This document shows, piece after piece, positions 7,682 through 15,128 of a stretch of DNA of 32,784 nt; positions within the stretch are counted from its first letter, which is position 1; each line of letters begins with the position of its first letter. The stretch comes from Elusimicrobia bacterium RIFOXYA12_FULL_51_18 (GTDB taxonomy: Bacteria; Elusimicrobiota; Elusimicrobia; Elusimicrobiales; UBA9959). Under the pieces are notes generated by a model. The model made no database searches, had not been told where the DNA came from, and worked only from the letters and a program-made list of their open reading frames with translations. The position numbers and the translations under genes are program-made. The DNA lies in assembly GCA_001800245.1 (NCBI GenBank), contig MGVA01000048.1:476-33259 (forward strand), read 5' to 3'.

Positions 7682-8950
7682 ATGAATTTATCACACTTTA
7701 CCAGAAAACGCGAAGAGACCGCGGATTTTTCAAAGAGTAATTATGAAGTGGTGTTCTCGGTTTTTATGGTGGTGCTCGCGTATTTTTACCGTCAGAGCCC
7801 GCTGATTTCCTACCCCGAAGTTCTTTACCTCTTTATGTCGCTGCTGGCGGCCAACTTCGCCTTTAACCGCATTTTGTCGGAGCGCAGTAAAATAAGCCTC
7901 TGGCTGGTGGACGTTATGCTGCTTTGCAATATCGGTATAATAACCGCCATACTTTTAAAATCAGGCGGATACCTGTCGTATTTCTGGGTATTATACCTGT
8001 TGCCTATCTTTACCGCCGCATTGACCGGGCGATTGCCGGAAGTTTCGATCAGCGCCGGTTTGTGCGTTCTGGCGCTGGGGATATCCTCGTTGGGGCCGGT
8101 CCGGGTGGAAACCGCGCAACTATTCGCCTTTTTCACTAAGCTCGCGGTGTTTGTGTTCTCGGCTTTCGTTATATACCGTATGTCGCTGGCCAAGAGGCGC
8201 ATGGAAACGGAGGTTACATTCAAGCGCTTCCAGGTGGAAAAACTTCTGGCAGCCGTATCCGAACATGATTCCAAGGCGAGGATGGAGGCCTCGGCGGCCG
8301 AAGTCGGGCGTATGACGGCGAGCCTGCTGCACGATCTCGGTAACGTGGTTTCAATAATTCTGATGTCCGCGGAGATAATGGTAAAAGAAAAGACTCCAGA
8401 TTTGAAAGATGTACAGCGTGTGCAACAGGCGGCCCGGATGGCTAAATGCATCATAGACGGTTCCCTCGCGCTGATAAAGGGCGACCGGTATGAGTTCAGT
8501 CCGGCGCCGTTACAGCCACTGATGGAAAACGCCGCAGCCATCTTTGCCATGCAGGCCCGCGGTAAAGGCGTGAAGATATTAATGGGTATAGAGGAAGGTC
8601 TGCCCGATATAAAAATGAGCGCTCCGCATATGCAGCGCGTGTTCATAAATACAATAGCTAATTCTCTGTTGTTCTTAAAATCGGGGGGAATAATAAGCCT
8701 GAAGGCGGTGCGGACGGGGAATTTAATCCAGGTTTCCATAGAAGATGATGGGCCGGGGTTTACGCAGCCGCTGCTTGTGCGCGGGATAACCGCTTTCGGC
8801 ACAACCCGCAAAGAAAAAGGCGGTACCGGCCTCGGGCTTTTCAATTCAAAGGAAATAGTGGAAAAACACGGAGGGAAGTTTTCCATACGCAACAATCAGC
8901 CCTCTGGTGCGGTGGTGGAATTTACCCTTCCTGTAGCCGGTTCGGTCTAA
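7682..8950 (+). CDS. Multi-pass membrane histidine kinase
   Basis: In this 422-residue kinase the N-terminal 165 residues form about six membrane helices (for example VVFSVFMVVLAYFY, VLYLFMSLLAANF, YFWVLYLLPIFTAAL, LFAFFTKLAVFVFSAFVIY) with very short loops, so the membrane block itself is probably the sensor. A linker helix follows (about 170-205), then a HisKA-like box LLHDLGNVVS with His217, and a HATPase with NTIANSLLFLKSGG, EDDGPGFT, FGTTRKEKGGTGLGL and a C-terminal FTLPVAG strand. It lacks a Shine-Dalgarno sequence before ATG 7682, and the upstream region is the repeat/hairpin. It is probably expressed separately from the upstream operon. The cognate regulator is unknown; the receiver genes at 10213 and 11209 are candidates. 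Confidence 0.88.
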   Translation: MNLSHFTRKREETADFSKSNYEVVFSVFMVVLAYFYRQSPLISYPEVLYLFMSLLAANFAFNRILSERSKISLWLVDVMLLCNIGIITAILLKSGGYLSYFWVLYLLPIFTAALTGRLPEVSISAGLCVLALGISSLGPVRVETAQLFAFFTKLAVFVFSAFVIYRMSLAKRRMETEVTFKRFQVEKLLAAVSEHDSKARMEASAAEVGRMTASLLHDLGNVVSIILMSAEIMVKEKTPDLKDVQRVQQAARMAKCIIDGSLALIKGDRYEFSPAPLQPLMENAAAIFAMQARGKGVKILMGIEEGLPDIKMSAPHMQRVFINTIANSLLFLKSGGIISLKAVRTGNLIQVSIEDDGPGFTQPLLVRGITAFGTTRKEKGGTGLGLFNSKEIVEKHGGKFSIRNNQPSGAVVEFTLPVAGSV

Positions 8951-8961
8951 CAGTCTGCTGA

Positions 8962-8983
8962 TAATCCAAATCCTGCAATTCAA
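8962..8983 (-). repeat. Diverged right end of the TTAA-element, inverted
   Basis: Read on the - strand, 19 of 22 bases match the right terminus of the complete element (9289-9310): TTGAAyTGCAGGATTyGG and onward. It lies 11 bases after the membrane kinase stop. The outer edge here reads ATTATC rather than TTAA, so the copy is older. Confidence 0.5.
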
Positions 8984-9114
8984 GCTCAATTGTGCCGGCG
9001 ATTTAAACGCTGGTGCCGGTGATCATTTCTCCCCCATAAATTATTTGAGGAAAATTTAAGCTTTTACTGAAGTTTAGCGGAGCTTCTGTAAGTATGCTAT
9101 AAGGGGAGGAATTT

Positions 9115-10203
9115 ATGAGTAATATTAACCTGAAAAATTCAGTTGAATTTTTCCCTTCGCGGAGCTCAGGTGCGCTTCGCGCGGCACACACCCTCGAAAA
9201 CCCGGCGCGCATTGCGCTTGGTTTTCGACCCGCCGCCGCGGGGAATCCTGCATTTTTTTGTTCACCTGATCTTCCAAAGGGAACCAAGTTGAACTGCAGG
9301 ATTCGGGTTAATTTCGGAGTTGCAGCGGCGCTTGTCTGTGCGCTGGCTTTCCCCGCCTCCAGTGCCGGTAGTGAGGAGTATAAATATCTTTCAAAGAGAA
9401 TTGTTAACTGCGCGAAAATAAACGACATCAACAAAATCGGCGTATTGGGGTTTACGCCTAAAGGGGGGGCGGAGAAAAATGAAACGGAGTATGTTACGGA
9501 AAAAATCAGCACATATCTGGCCGGCAATAAAAAACCGGCGCTGATCGAAAGGTCTTTGCTTGAAAAAGTCCTGAAAGAAGCTAAGCTCTCTTCCGCGGCG
9601 AATGATCCGGCGGATAATGCGAACATGCTTCAGAATATCCTTTCGGTTGACGCCATAGTAACGGGGACGGTGTTTGCCGCCGGAACAACGCTTAAAATTC
9701 TGGCCAGACTTATTGACATGAAAACAGGCAGGGTGCTTTTGGCGGTGGAAACTGAAACAGAGCGGGGGTGGTCGGAGTTCCCTGAAATCCCCGACCTTTC
9801 AACGGAAATATCCGAAATTACCGTTCACAGTTTGCCGTCGGGTTGGAACACCGCTGCGCTGCCCTCCATATCCCGTGATTTCAGGGACTCGATTTCAGAT
9901 TCCGAAGATAGTTCCTGTTCCGGCAAAAGGCGGCATCTTGCGAAATTGAATTCGGAGCTTGTGGATGCAAAGGCCAGATATTGGGCCGCAAAAATGAAAG
10001 CCCCGGGGTTCAGCCGGCGGAATCTGAAAAGGAATCCAGGCGGCGAAATAGCAGATTCCGAAGTGAAAGCCAGGTTCTATAAGTTGCTGGCGGCTTATTA
10101 TGAAGGCGAAACATCCGCGTTTCCGGATCCGGAAAAATTATCAGCGATTTTAGACTTAATGAAAATGGAAGAACAGGTTTCAAACGAATGCGGGCTATAC
10201 TAG
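9115..10203 (+). CDS. FlgO/CsgG-like exported protein with a repeat element in its 5' coding region
   Basis: Residues around IGVLGFTPKGG, ALIERSLLEKVLKEAKL, VDAIVTGTVFAAGTTLKIL and ARLIDMKTGRVLLAVETE follow the FlgO/CsgG-type pattern: an ERS-L-KVLKE helix, a VDAI-TGTV strand, and an R-ID--TG-VL hairpin. Members are periplasmic or outer-membrane-associated. Two starts are possible. ATG 9115 has an excellent AAGGGGAGGA just upstream but reads through about 61 codons of repeat. TTG 9289 has AAAGGGA upstream and gives MNCRIRVNFGV plus a Sec signal peptide ending PASSAG, about 304 residues. Removing one TTAA-to-TTAA unit (183 bp, 61 codons) keeps the frame and joins M-S-N-I directly to NFGVAAALV, presumably the ancestral signal peptide. 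The C-terminal third (after about residue 250) is not recognised. Confidence 0.75.
   Translation: MSNINLKNSVEFFPSRSSGALRAAHTLENPARIALGFRPAAAGNPAFFCSPDLPKGTKLNCRIRVNFGVAAALVCALAFPASSAGSEEYKYLSKRIVNCAKINDINKIGVLGFTPKGGAEKNETEYVTEKISTYLAGNKKPALIERSLLEKVLKEAKLSSAANDPADNANMLQNILSVDAIVTGTVFAAGTTLKILARLIDMKTGRVLLAVETETERGWSEFPEIPDLSTEISEITVHSLPSGWNTAALPSISRDFRDSISDSEDSSCSGKRRHLAKLNSELVDAKARYWAAKMKAPGFSRRNLKRNPGGEIADSEVKARFYKLLAAYYEGETSAFPDPEKLSAILDLMKMEEQVSNECGLY
9125..9311 (+). mobile_element. Complete TTAA-bounded MITE-like palindromic element
   Basis: The element runs from TTAA (9125-9128) to TTAA (9308-9311). The ends are imperfect inverted repeats: TTAACCTGAAAAATTCAG on the left against TTAACCCGAATCCTGCAG on the right, read inward, matching at about 19 of 26 positions when extended. 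Inside are nested hairpins: GCGC-TTC-GCGC (9172-9182), TCGAAAAC (9194-9201) with GTTTTCGA (9221-9228), and GAATCCTGCA (9243-9252) with TGCAGGATTC (9295-9304). The unit is 183 bp plus a duplicated TTAA, encodes no transposase, and keeps the host reading frame. Five partial copies occur at 3484, 6011, 7595, 8962 and 12039. Boundaries are inferred from where the copies stop matching. Confidence 0.75.
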
Positions 10204-10212
10204 GAGGGGGAT

Positions 10213-11151
10213 ATGAACAAAACGCTTATGGTGGCTGATGACGATAAAACTTTTCACCGCATAATAAGCCGGGTGTTTGAAGGCACGGGTTGGTGCGTGG
10301 AAACCGCTGACGACGGTGTGAAGGCTTTGGAAAGTATTACCAGCCGGCCGCCGGATATAATACTGCTTGACCTCAACATGCCGCGCCTGGGCGGTAGAGA
10401 GCTGTTGATGCATATACGCGCCAATCCGCGGCTGGCTATGATACCGGTGATAATATTGAGCGGGGACGGCGCGCCCAATGAGCAGGCCCTGGAATTCGGC
10501 CTCGGCGCGGACGATTTCATTCAGAAACCTTTTAATAACCTTGACCTTATATCAAGAGTTGAGAGCGCGGCTAACCGGGCCCGGCGCATGCTGTCCGCAA
10601 ATCCGCTTACATTCCTGCCCGGCAGCCCGGCCATACAGGAGGAGGCCGTACGGCGCATAAAAGAGAGCGGACCGCTGGCTTTTTTCTATATAGACATAGA
10701 TAACTTCAAAGCCTATAACGATGCCTACGGTTATCTTAGCGGCGATAATGTCCTGAAGGGCGCCGCTGATCTGTTGACCGGGTTACAGGCTGAATTCAGG
10801 AGGGAAGATATTTTTGTGGGGCATATAGGCGGGGATGATTTTGTGCTGATGTCCGGCCCGGTCCGGGCCGAAGACCTGGCCCGGCGCATAGCCGTCAAGT
10901 TTGACGCGCTGGCGCCCGGTTTTTACAGCGAAGTTGATCGGGCGCGCGGCTTTATAGCTTCCAGGGATCGTTCCGGGGCGACCCGGGAATTCCCGCTTAT
11001 GACGCTCAGCATCGCTATAGTTACAAATGAAAAACGGACACTGGAGCATTACGCTAAGATTGTGGATATAGCCGGGGAGACAAAAAAATATCTGAAGGGA
11101 ATGCGGAACCGCTCCGGCAGCGTTTACTTAAAAGACAGGAGAACCGATTGA
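10213..11151 (+). CDS. Response regulator with GGDEF-type output (GGDDF variant)
   Basis: This 312-residue protein has a receiver at 1-120 (ADDD acidic residues, phospho-acceptor Asp53 in LLDLNMPRLGG, switch Ser in LSGDG, Lys in IQKPF), then a GGDEF-like domain at about 130-305. PLTFLPGSPAIQE replaces the usual D-LTGL-NR entry, FFYIDIDNFKAYND carries the metal/substrate aspartates, and the signature reads GGDDF at residues 206-210. It starts after GGAGGGGG at 10203-10210. GGDEF proteins make cyclic di-GMP. The fourth position, normally Glu, is Asp here, and no RxxD inhibitory site is seen five residues before the signature. Activity may be reduced, or the domain may work as a c-di-GMP/GTP sensor. 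It follows the FlgO/CsgG-like gene by 9 bases. Confidence 0.88.
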   Translation: MNKTLMVADDDKTFHRIISRVFEGTGWCVETADDGVKALESITSRPPDIILLDLNMPRLGGRELLMHIRANPRLAMIPVIILSGDGAPNEQALEFGLGADDFIQKPFNNLDLISRVESAANRARRMLSANPLTFLPGSPAIQEEAVRRIKESGPLAFFYIDIDNFKAYNDAYGYLSGDNVLKGAADLLTGLQAEFRREDIFVGHIGGDDFVLMSGPVRAEDLARRIAVKFDALAPGFYSEVDRARGFIASRDRSGATREFPLMTLSIAIVTNEKRTLEHYAKIVDIAGETKKYLKGMRNRSGSVYLKDRRTD

Positions 11152-11208
11152 TGCGGCCGCGGAAGCCGCGGAGCGGGAATCGATGTGGCTATCCTGGGGT
11201 GGAATGCA

Positions 11209-12012
11209 ATGGCTACAATACTTGTGATAGACGATGATGCGATAGTGCGCGACGCGCTTTCCATTTTTCTTGTGCGCGCCGGGCACAAGGTCCTTACAGC
11301 CGCCGATGGCCTCAACGGTTTGCAGGTTTTTAAGAACAATTTTCCGGACCTCGTGGTTCTTGACAGAAACCTGCCTGCAATGTCGGGTGCGGGCGTGTTA
11401 TCCCATATACGCAAGATCTCAACAACAGTTTCCGTACTGGTGCTTAGCGGTTATAATGCCCGGGAGGATGTGGGCTCCTGTCTTCGCAACGGCGCGAACA
11501 TTTTTCTTTCTAAAGGAGACGGACTTTCTCTTGTGCTCGCCGAGATAGACAGGCTGGTGTGCGTTCAGCGCAAAGAGGAACCACATCCGGGGAAGGCTGT
11601 TAAACAAGCGGAGAGTCCCACGGTCAAAACCGCGTCCGGCCCGGTTTCCGGGCGTGTGCTCATTGTTGATGACGACGCTGAAACCCGCATGGTTTTGCGC
11701 CGTTTTTTGTCTTCGCTGTTCTGTGAAACCCTTGAGGCCGCGGGTGGAACTGAGGCGCTTGAACTTGCGCGCGCTAAAAGGCCGGATATCATTCTGCTGG
11801 ATATTAATATGCCGAAAAAAGACGGTGTTGAAGTGCTTCGAGAACTGTCGCAGGAAATGCCTGAAACCGGGTTTATTATGATTACCGGCAATGAAGACGA
11901 TGAAGTTGCGCGCGAATGCCTGGAATTGGGCGCTTTCGATTACGTTTCAAAGCCGGTAAACCTCGCTACCCTGTGCGGGATCATAAAATCCCGCCTGTCG
12001 CTTCAGAAATAG
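11209..12012 (+). CDS. Double-receiver response regulator (REC-REC)
   Basis: I choose ATG 11209 (267 residues) because GGGGTGG at 11196-11202 sits six bases upstream and the receiver strand ATILVIDDD begins at once. Receiver 1 (about 2-118) has Asp52 in VVLDRNLPAMSG and a Ser in LVLSGYN; its Lys is in LSKGDG, so the usual KP motif is KG. A 25-residue linker follows. Receiver 2 (about 146-267) has Asp198 in ILLDINMPKKDG, Thr in MITGNED and Lys in VSKPV. There is no output domain. Tandem receivers act as phosphate sinks or relay modules, or regulate by dimer switching. The protein ends the sensory island and probably exchanges phosphate with the local kinases. Confidence 0.9.
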   Translation: MATILVIDDDAIVRDALSIFLVRAGHKVLTAADGLNGLQVFKNNFPDLVVLDRNLPAMSGAGVLSHIRKISTTVSVLVLSGYNAREDVGSCLRNGANIFLSKGDGLSLVLAEIDRLVCVQRKEEPHPGKAVKQAESPTVKTASGPVSGRVLIVDDDAETRMVLRRFLSSLFCETLEAAGGTEALELARAKRPDIILLDINMPKKDGVEVLRELSQEMPETGFIMITGNEDDEVARECLELGAFDYVSKPVNLATLCGIIKSRLSLQK

Positions 12013-12320
12013 CCGGATCGTAACCCACAATTGTCCAGTTAACCTGAAAAATTCAGTTGCATTTTAAAATACTTCCGAGCAGGCTTTTTCAGCAGACTGC
12101 CGGTGTCCGGGTCTGAAACCGGCTTGTTGAAATGATGCCGGGCCAGCCGGGGCCAGGCGAAGAACCTGATGCGTTATTGTGTTATAATTGAATATTAGGA
12201 ATCCTCCGTCGGTAAACTTTATTTTTAGCGGGAATAACTTTGCCATAACGGGGGATTTTTCAAATTTTAACCGGATAACCCTGATATGGCATGTGAGATA
12301 AAACTCATGGTGTTTTTTTT
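12013..12320. other. Intergenic stretch with a repeat end and a small hairpin
   Basis: About 308 bases separate the sensory island from the SDR gene. A 21-bp left end of the TTAA-element lies at 12039-12059. A 6-bp inverted repeat GCCGGT (12099-12104) / ACCGGC (12118-12123) could form a weak hairpin. The 11-mer TCAGCAGACTG at 12089-12099 recurs inverted at 8951-8961, beside another repeat end, so it may be part of an older, longer repeat. No clear promoter was found. T-rich DNA directly precedes the SDR start. Confidence 0.4.
12039..12059 (+). repeat. Solo left end of the TTAA-element
   Basis: These 21 bases are identical to 9125-9145, beginning TTAACCTGAAAAATTCAG. Similarity ends outside TTAA on the left and after CAGTTG on the right. 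It resembles a solo terminal repeat left by deletion or decay. Confidence 0.7.
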
Positions 12321-13763
12321 ATGAAAACGATTCTAGTCACCGGAGCTACGGGCTATATCGGCGGGCGGCTGGTTCCCCGGCTGCTTGGCAACGGCTATAA
12401 AGTGCGCTGCCTGGTCCGCAACCCCGACCATCTGGGCGGCCGTCCCTGGACCGGCGGCGTGGAGATCATAAAAGGCGACGTGCTTTCCGGCGTCGGTCTG
12501 TATGAAAGCATGCGCGGGGCCGACGCAGCCTATTACCTTATCCATTCCATGGCCGACGTTCCTAATTTCCAGGCTTCCGAAGAAACGGCCGCGAATAATT
12601 TTATAGCCTCCGCCAAAGAACATGGTGTAAACAAAATCATATATTTGGGCGGGTTGGGTTCCGCGGTCGGGGGGCTTTCAAAGCACCTCACTTCCCGCCA
12701 CCGGGTAGGGGAGATCCTGCGTTCTCCAGGTCTTAATGTCACCGAATTCAGGGCGGCCATCATCGTCGGTTCAGGCAGCGTTTCTTTTGAGATAATCCGT
12801 TATCTGGTGGAGCGCCTGCCTTTTATTCCCTGTTTTAAATATCTTCAGAATACCCGCTGCCAGCCTATAGCCATACGGGACGTTCTCAGCTACCTTATCA
12901 GCGCTCTGGCCGGACCTGCGCCTGGCAACCGGGTGGTTGAAATAGGCGGCGAGAGCACCCACACTTATCGCGAACTTTTGGAGATCTACGCCCAAAGCCG
13001 CGGCCTTAAACGCCGGTTCTTTGACAGTTTATTCTGGTCGCCGGAATTCTCGGCCAGGTTCATCGGCCTCATGACTCCGGTGCCGGCCATGTTCGCGAAG
13101 CCGCTGTTGGAAAGTCTTTCGAACAATGTCGTCTGCGCCAACGAGGACGCGTTCCGTTTTTTCCCGGAGATAAAGCCGCTGGATTACCGCACCGCCGTTC
13201 AATACGCGCTGATGCGCACGAACGAGCATAATGTGGAAACTTCCTGGACCATGGCGTACATACCGCATTACACCCAGCCCCGTTCATTCATAGATACCGA
13301 AGGACTAATACTTGAAGACCGGTATATTTCCGTTAACGCTCCGCCCGACAGGATCTTCAGCGTTTTCTCCGGTATCGGGGGTGACCGCGGCTGGCTCTAC
13401 GCGCAGTTCCTGTGGAACCTGCGCGCTTGGCTGGACCGTTTAATGGGCGGTGTGGGTATGCGGCGCGGCCGCCGTCATCCCGACAAGATCCATCAGGGAG
13501 AGCCGCTGGATTTCTGGCGGGTGGAGCGGGTCATTGAGGGCAGTATGCTCCTGCTGCGGGCCGAGATGAAACTGCCCGGCAAAGGCTGGCTGCAATTTCA
13601 GGCCGATAAAGAGAGCGGCGGCTCCTCCATTCTGCGCCAGACGGCATATTTCGAGCCGCTCGGCTTTTTCGGCTACATATACTGGTATTCGCTCTATCCT
13701 CTGCACAAGCTGATCTTCGCCGGCCTGGCGGCGGAGATAAAGCGCCGGGCGGAAATGCGCTGA
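12321..13763 (+). CDS. NAD(P)-binding SDR-type oxidoreductase with DUF2867-like C-terminal domain
   Basis: This is a 480-residue fusion. The first 300 residues form an atypical/extended SDR Rossmann domain with VTGATGYIGGRL (GxxGxxG dinucleotide motif), YLIHSM and a conserved NIIYLGGLG-like strand (here KIIYLGGLG). The residues after about 330 (ISVNAPPDRIFSVFSGIGG, then WLYAQFLWNLRAWLDRLMGG, later LQFQADKESGGSSILRQTAYFEP) match DUF2867, a START-like domain often fused to such reductases in environmental bacteria. The active-site YxxxK of classical SDRs is not obvious, so it may bind NAD(P) without classical dehydrogenase chemistry; the substrate is unknown. No Shine-Dalgarno sequence precedes the ATG, which follows eight T residues. 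Confidence 0.85.
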   Translation: MKTILVTGATGYIGGRLVPRLLGNGYKVRCLVRNPDHLGGRPWTGGVEIIKGDVLSGVGLYESMRGADAAYYLIHSMADVPNFQASEETAANNFIASAKEHGVNKIIYLGGLGSAVGGLSKHLTSRHRVGEILRSPGLNVTEFRAAIIVGSGSVSFEIIRYLVERLPFIPCFKYLQNTRCQPIAIRDVLSYLISALAGPAPGNRVVEIGGESTHTYRELLEIYAQSRGLKRRFFDSLFWSPEFSARFIGLMTPVPAMFAKPLLESLSNNVVCANEDAFRFFPEIKPLDYRTAVQYALMRTNEHNVETSWTMAYIPHYTQPRSFIDTEGLILEDRYISVNAPPDRIFSVFSGIGGDRGWLYAQFLWNLRAWLDRLMGGVGMRRGRRHPDKIHQGEPLDFWRVERVIEGSMLLLRAEMKLPGKGWLQFQADKESGGSSILRQTAYFEPLGFFGYIYWYSLYPLHKLIFAGLAAEIKRRAEMR

Positions 13764-13782
13764 CGCAGCAGGCAAGTATGAG

Positions 13783-14064
13783 CTAATTCAAAGCCGCCGC
13801 GTCCGCAGCCCGCAGTTTGCTTATTCTTAAAGCTATTTCCACCAGGTCCAGGTCCGATATCTCCGGGAAAGATCGGGACATCTCCAGCGTTCTGACCGTG
13901 GCGCCCTTATTCTCGAAGTGTACCCTGGCTATGGTCAGCCCTTTGTAGCTGATGTCGTATCCTGGCCCCTCCGGCCATATGCAGCCCCTCCTTATACAGG
14001 CCGATATGCCGGTGGTTTTTTTCGCCCAAAACCCTTCCCGGAATTTCTTTAATTCCCAGCGCAT
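13783..14064 (-). CDS. Small conserved-looking protein of unknown function
   Basis: This is the only likely - strand gene between 12321 and 30726. It encodes 93 residues, begins MRWELKKFREGFW, and has a central PGYDISYKGLTIARVHF segment and an acidic/helical tail. A good Shine-Dalgarno (AGGGGGG, about five bases before the ATG on the - strand) supports translation. There is no signal peptide, membrane segment or motif that I recognise. It lies 19 bases beyond the stop of the convergent SDR gene and points away from the deacetylase gene. It could be spurious, but the ribosome site and ordinary composition favour a real gene. Confidence 0.55.
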   Translation of the reverse strand: MRWELKKFREGFWAKKTTGISACIRRGCIWPEGPGYDISYKGLTIARVHFENKGATVRTLEMSRSFPEISDLDLVEIALRISKLRAADAAALN

Positions 14065-14120
14065 ATATCCCCCCTGACTCGATTTATAAATTGCTTATGC
14101 CATAGCGTAGCCGATGACCC

Positions 14121-14149
14121 CGACAATGTACTGTCGTGTTTGTTTTTAG
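14121..14149 (+). terminator. Weak hairpin with T-rich tail
   Basis: CGACA (14121-14125) and TGTCG (14132-14136) form a 5-bp stem with a 6-base loop, followed by TGTTTGTTTTTAG. The stem is short. It could end + strand transcripts that run past the SDR gene, insulating the deacetylase gene, or be a chance palindrome. Confidence 0.3.
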
Positions 14150-14193
14150 CAATGTGTTCCCTATCCTAATTTCCTACAATATATGTGACATAT

Positions 14194-15039
14194 ATGAGAA
14201 AGTATTTCCTCCTGTTCATTGCGATGGTATTCGTCTCCGCGTTCTTTACCGCCGCGCCCGTATGCGCGCGTCCCCGCGGCGCGGCCGATCCCACCAACGC
14301 CCTTAAATCCATGTACACTCCGGATTATCTGGCGCTGAAGAAGCGCATTCTGGACCAATTTAGAAATCCAAAGCCCGGCCGCTTCGGCGAGTTCGTCAAA
14401 GGCGCTAAAAAGGATCTGGATACCCAGCAGAAGGTAATAGCATTCACCTTCGACGCCTGCGGCGGCAGGCACAGCGGCTATAACGCCGGGCTTATAGAAT
14501 ACCTGCGGCGGGAAAAGATCCAGGCCACGCTGTTCGTCTCCGGCCTCTGGATAGAGAAGAACATGGAGACTTTCAAAGAGCTGGCCAAAGACCCGCTGTT
14601 CGAGATAGAAAACCACGGCCTGCTGCATCGCACTTGCTCGATAAACGGCGTCTCCATGTACGGCGTCATTGCCACAAGGAACATGGGGGACGTTGTGGAT
14701 GAGATGGAGCTCAATGCCCGTAGGATAGCCGAGCTGACCGGCCGGAGGCCCGTATTTTTCCGCTCGGCCACGGCTTATACGGATGAGGCCAGCATTGAGG
14801 TCGCCCGGCGCCTTGGCATGGAGGTCGTAAGTTACGACATCCTGTCCGGCGATGCAATGCATAGTTCGGCGAAGACCATGGCGCGTAATATAGTCAAGGG
14901 GGCCAGGCACGGAGCCGTGGTGATCATGCATTTCAACCATCCCGAATGGCACGAGCTGGAAGCTCTAAAAACGGTTGTTCCCGCCCTCCGGGATAAAGGC
15001 TATACTTTCGGCAAGCTGGAAGATTTTTCCGTAAATTAG
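14194..15039 (+). CDS. Secreted polysaccharide deacetylase (NodB-type) with altered motif 1
   Basis: I start at ATG 14194 rather than GTG 14185 because it gives a clean Sec signal peptide (MRKYFLLFIAMVFVSAFF, cleavage after VCA). The 281-residue protein carries the NodB deacetylase fold (PF01522): motif 1 TFDACGG with the catalytic Asp87, motif 2 ENHGLLHR with metal-binding His141 and His145, motif 3 FRSATAYTDE, and motif 5 VVIMHFNHPEW. These enzymes remove N- or O-acetyl groups from cell-wall or capsular sugars in the periplasm or outside the cell. Motif 1 is normally TFDDG; the second Asp, a metal ligand, is replaced by Ala-Cys here. TFDAC variants exist in the family, so activity is possible but not assured. 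No Shine-Dalgarno sequence was seen. Confidence 0.87.
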   Translation: MRKYFLLFIAMVFVSAFFTAAPVCARPRGAADPTNALKSMYTPDYLALKKRILDQFRNPKPGRFGEFVKGAKKDLDTQQKVIAFTFDACGGRHSGYNAGLIEYLRREKIQATLFVSGLWIEKNMETFKELAKDPLFEIENHGLLHRTCSINGVSMYGVIATRNMGDVVDEMELNARRIAELTGRRPVFFRSATAYTDEASIEVARRLGMEVVSYDILSGDAMHSSAKTMARNIVKGARHGAVVIMHFNHPEWHELEALKTVVPALRDKGYTFGKLEDFSVN

Positions 15040-15128
15040 ATCCCGGCTTAAAATATCCGTTTCGAACCGGCGGCAGGCCACAGGGTGTTTGTGGAATATG
15101 CATCGTATCAAGATAATGCGGAGGTCTC

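Noticed and set aside
7825-8895. 356-residue - strand ORF
   Set aside because: It is antisense to the membrane kinase, which has a full set of kinase motifs.
9243-9304. Long inverted repeat as a terminator or attenuator
   Set aside because: The GAATCCTGCA/TGCAGGATTC arms are 42 bases apart and not followed by a T-run; they are better explained as part of the MITE-like element.
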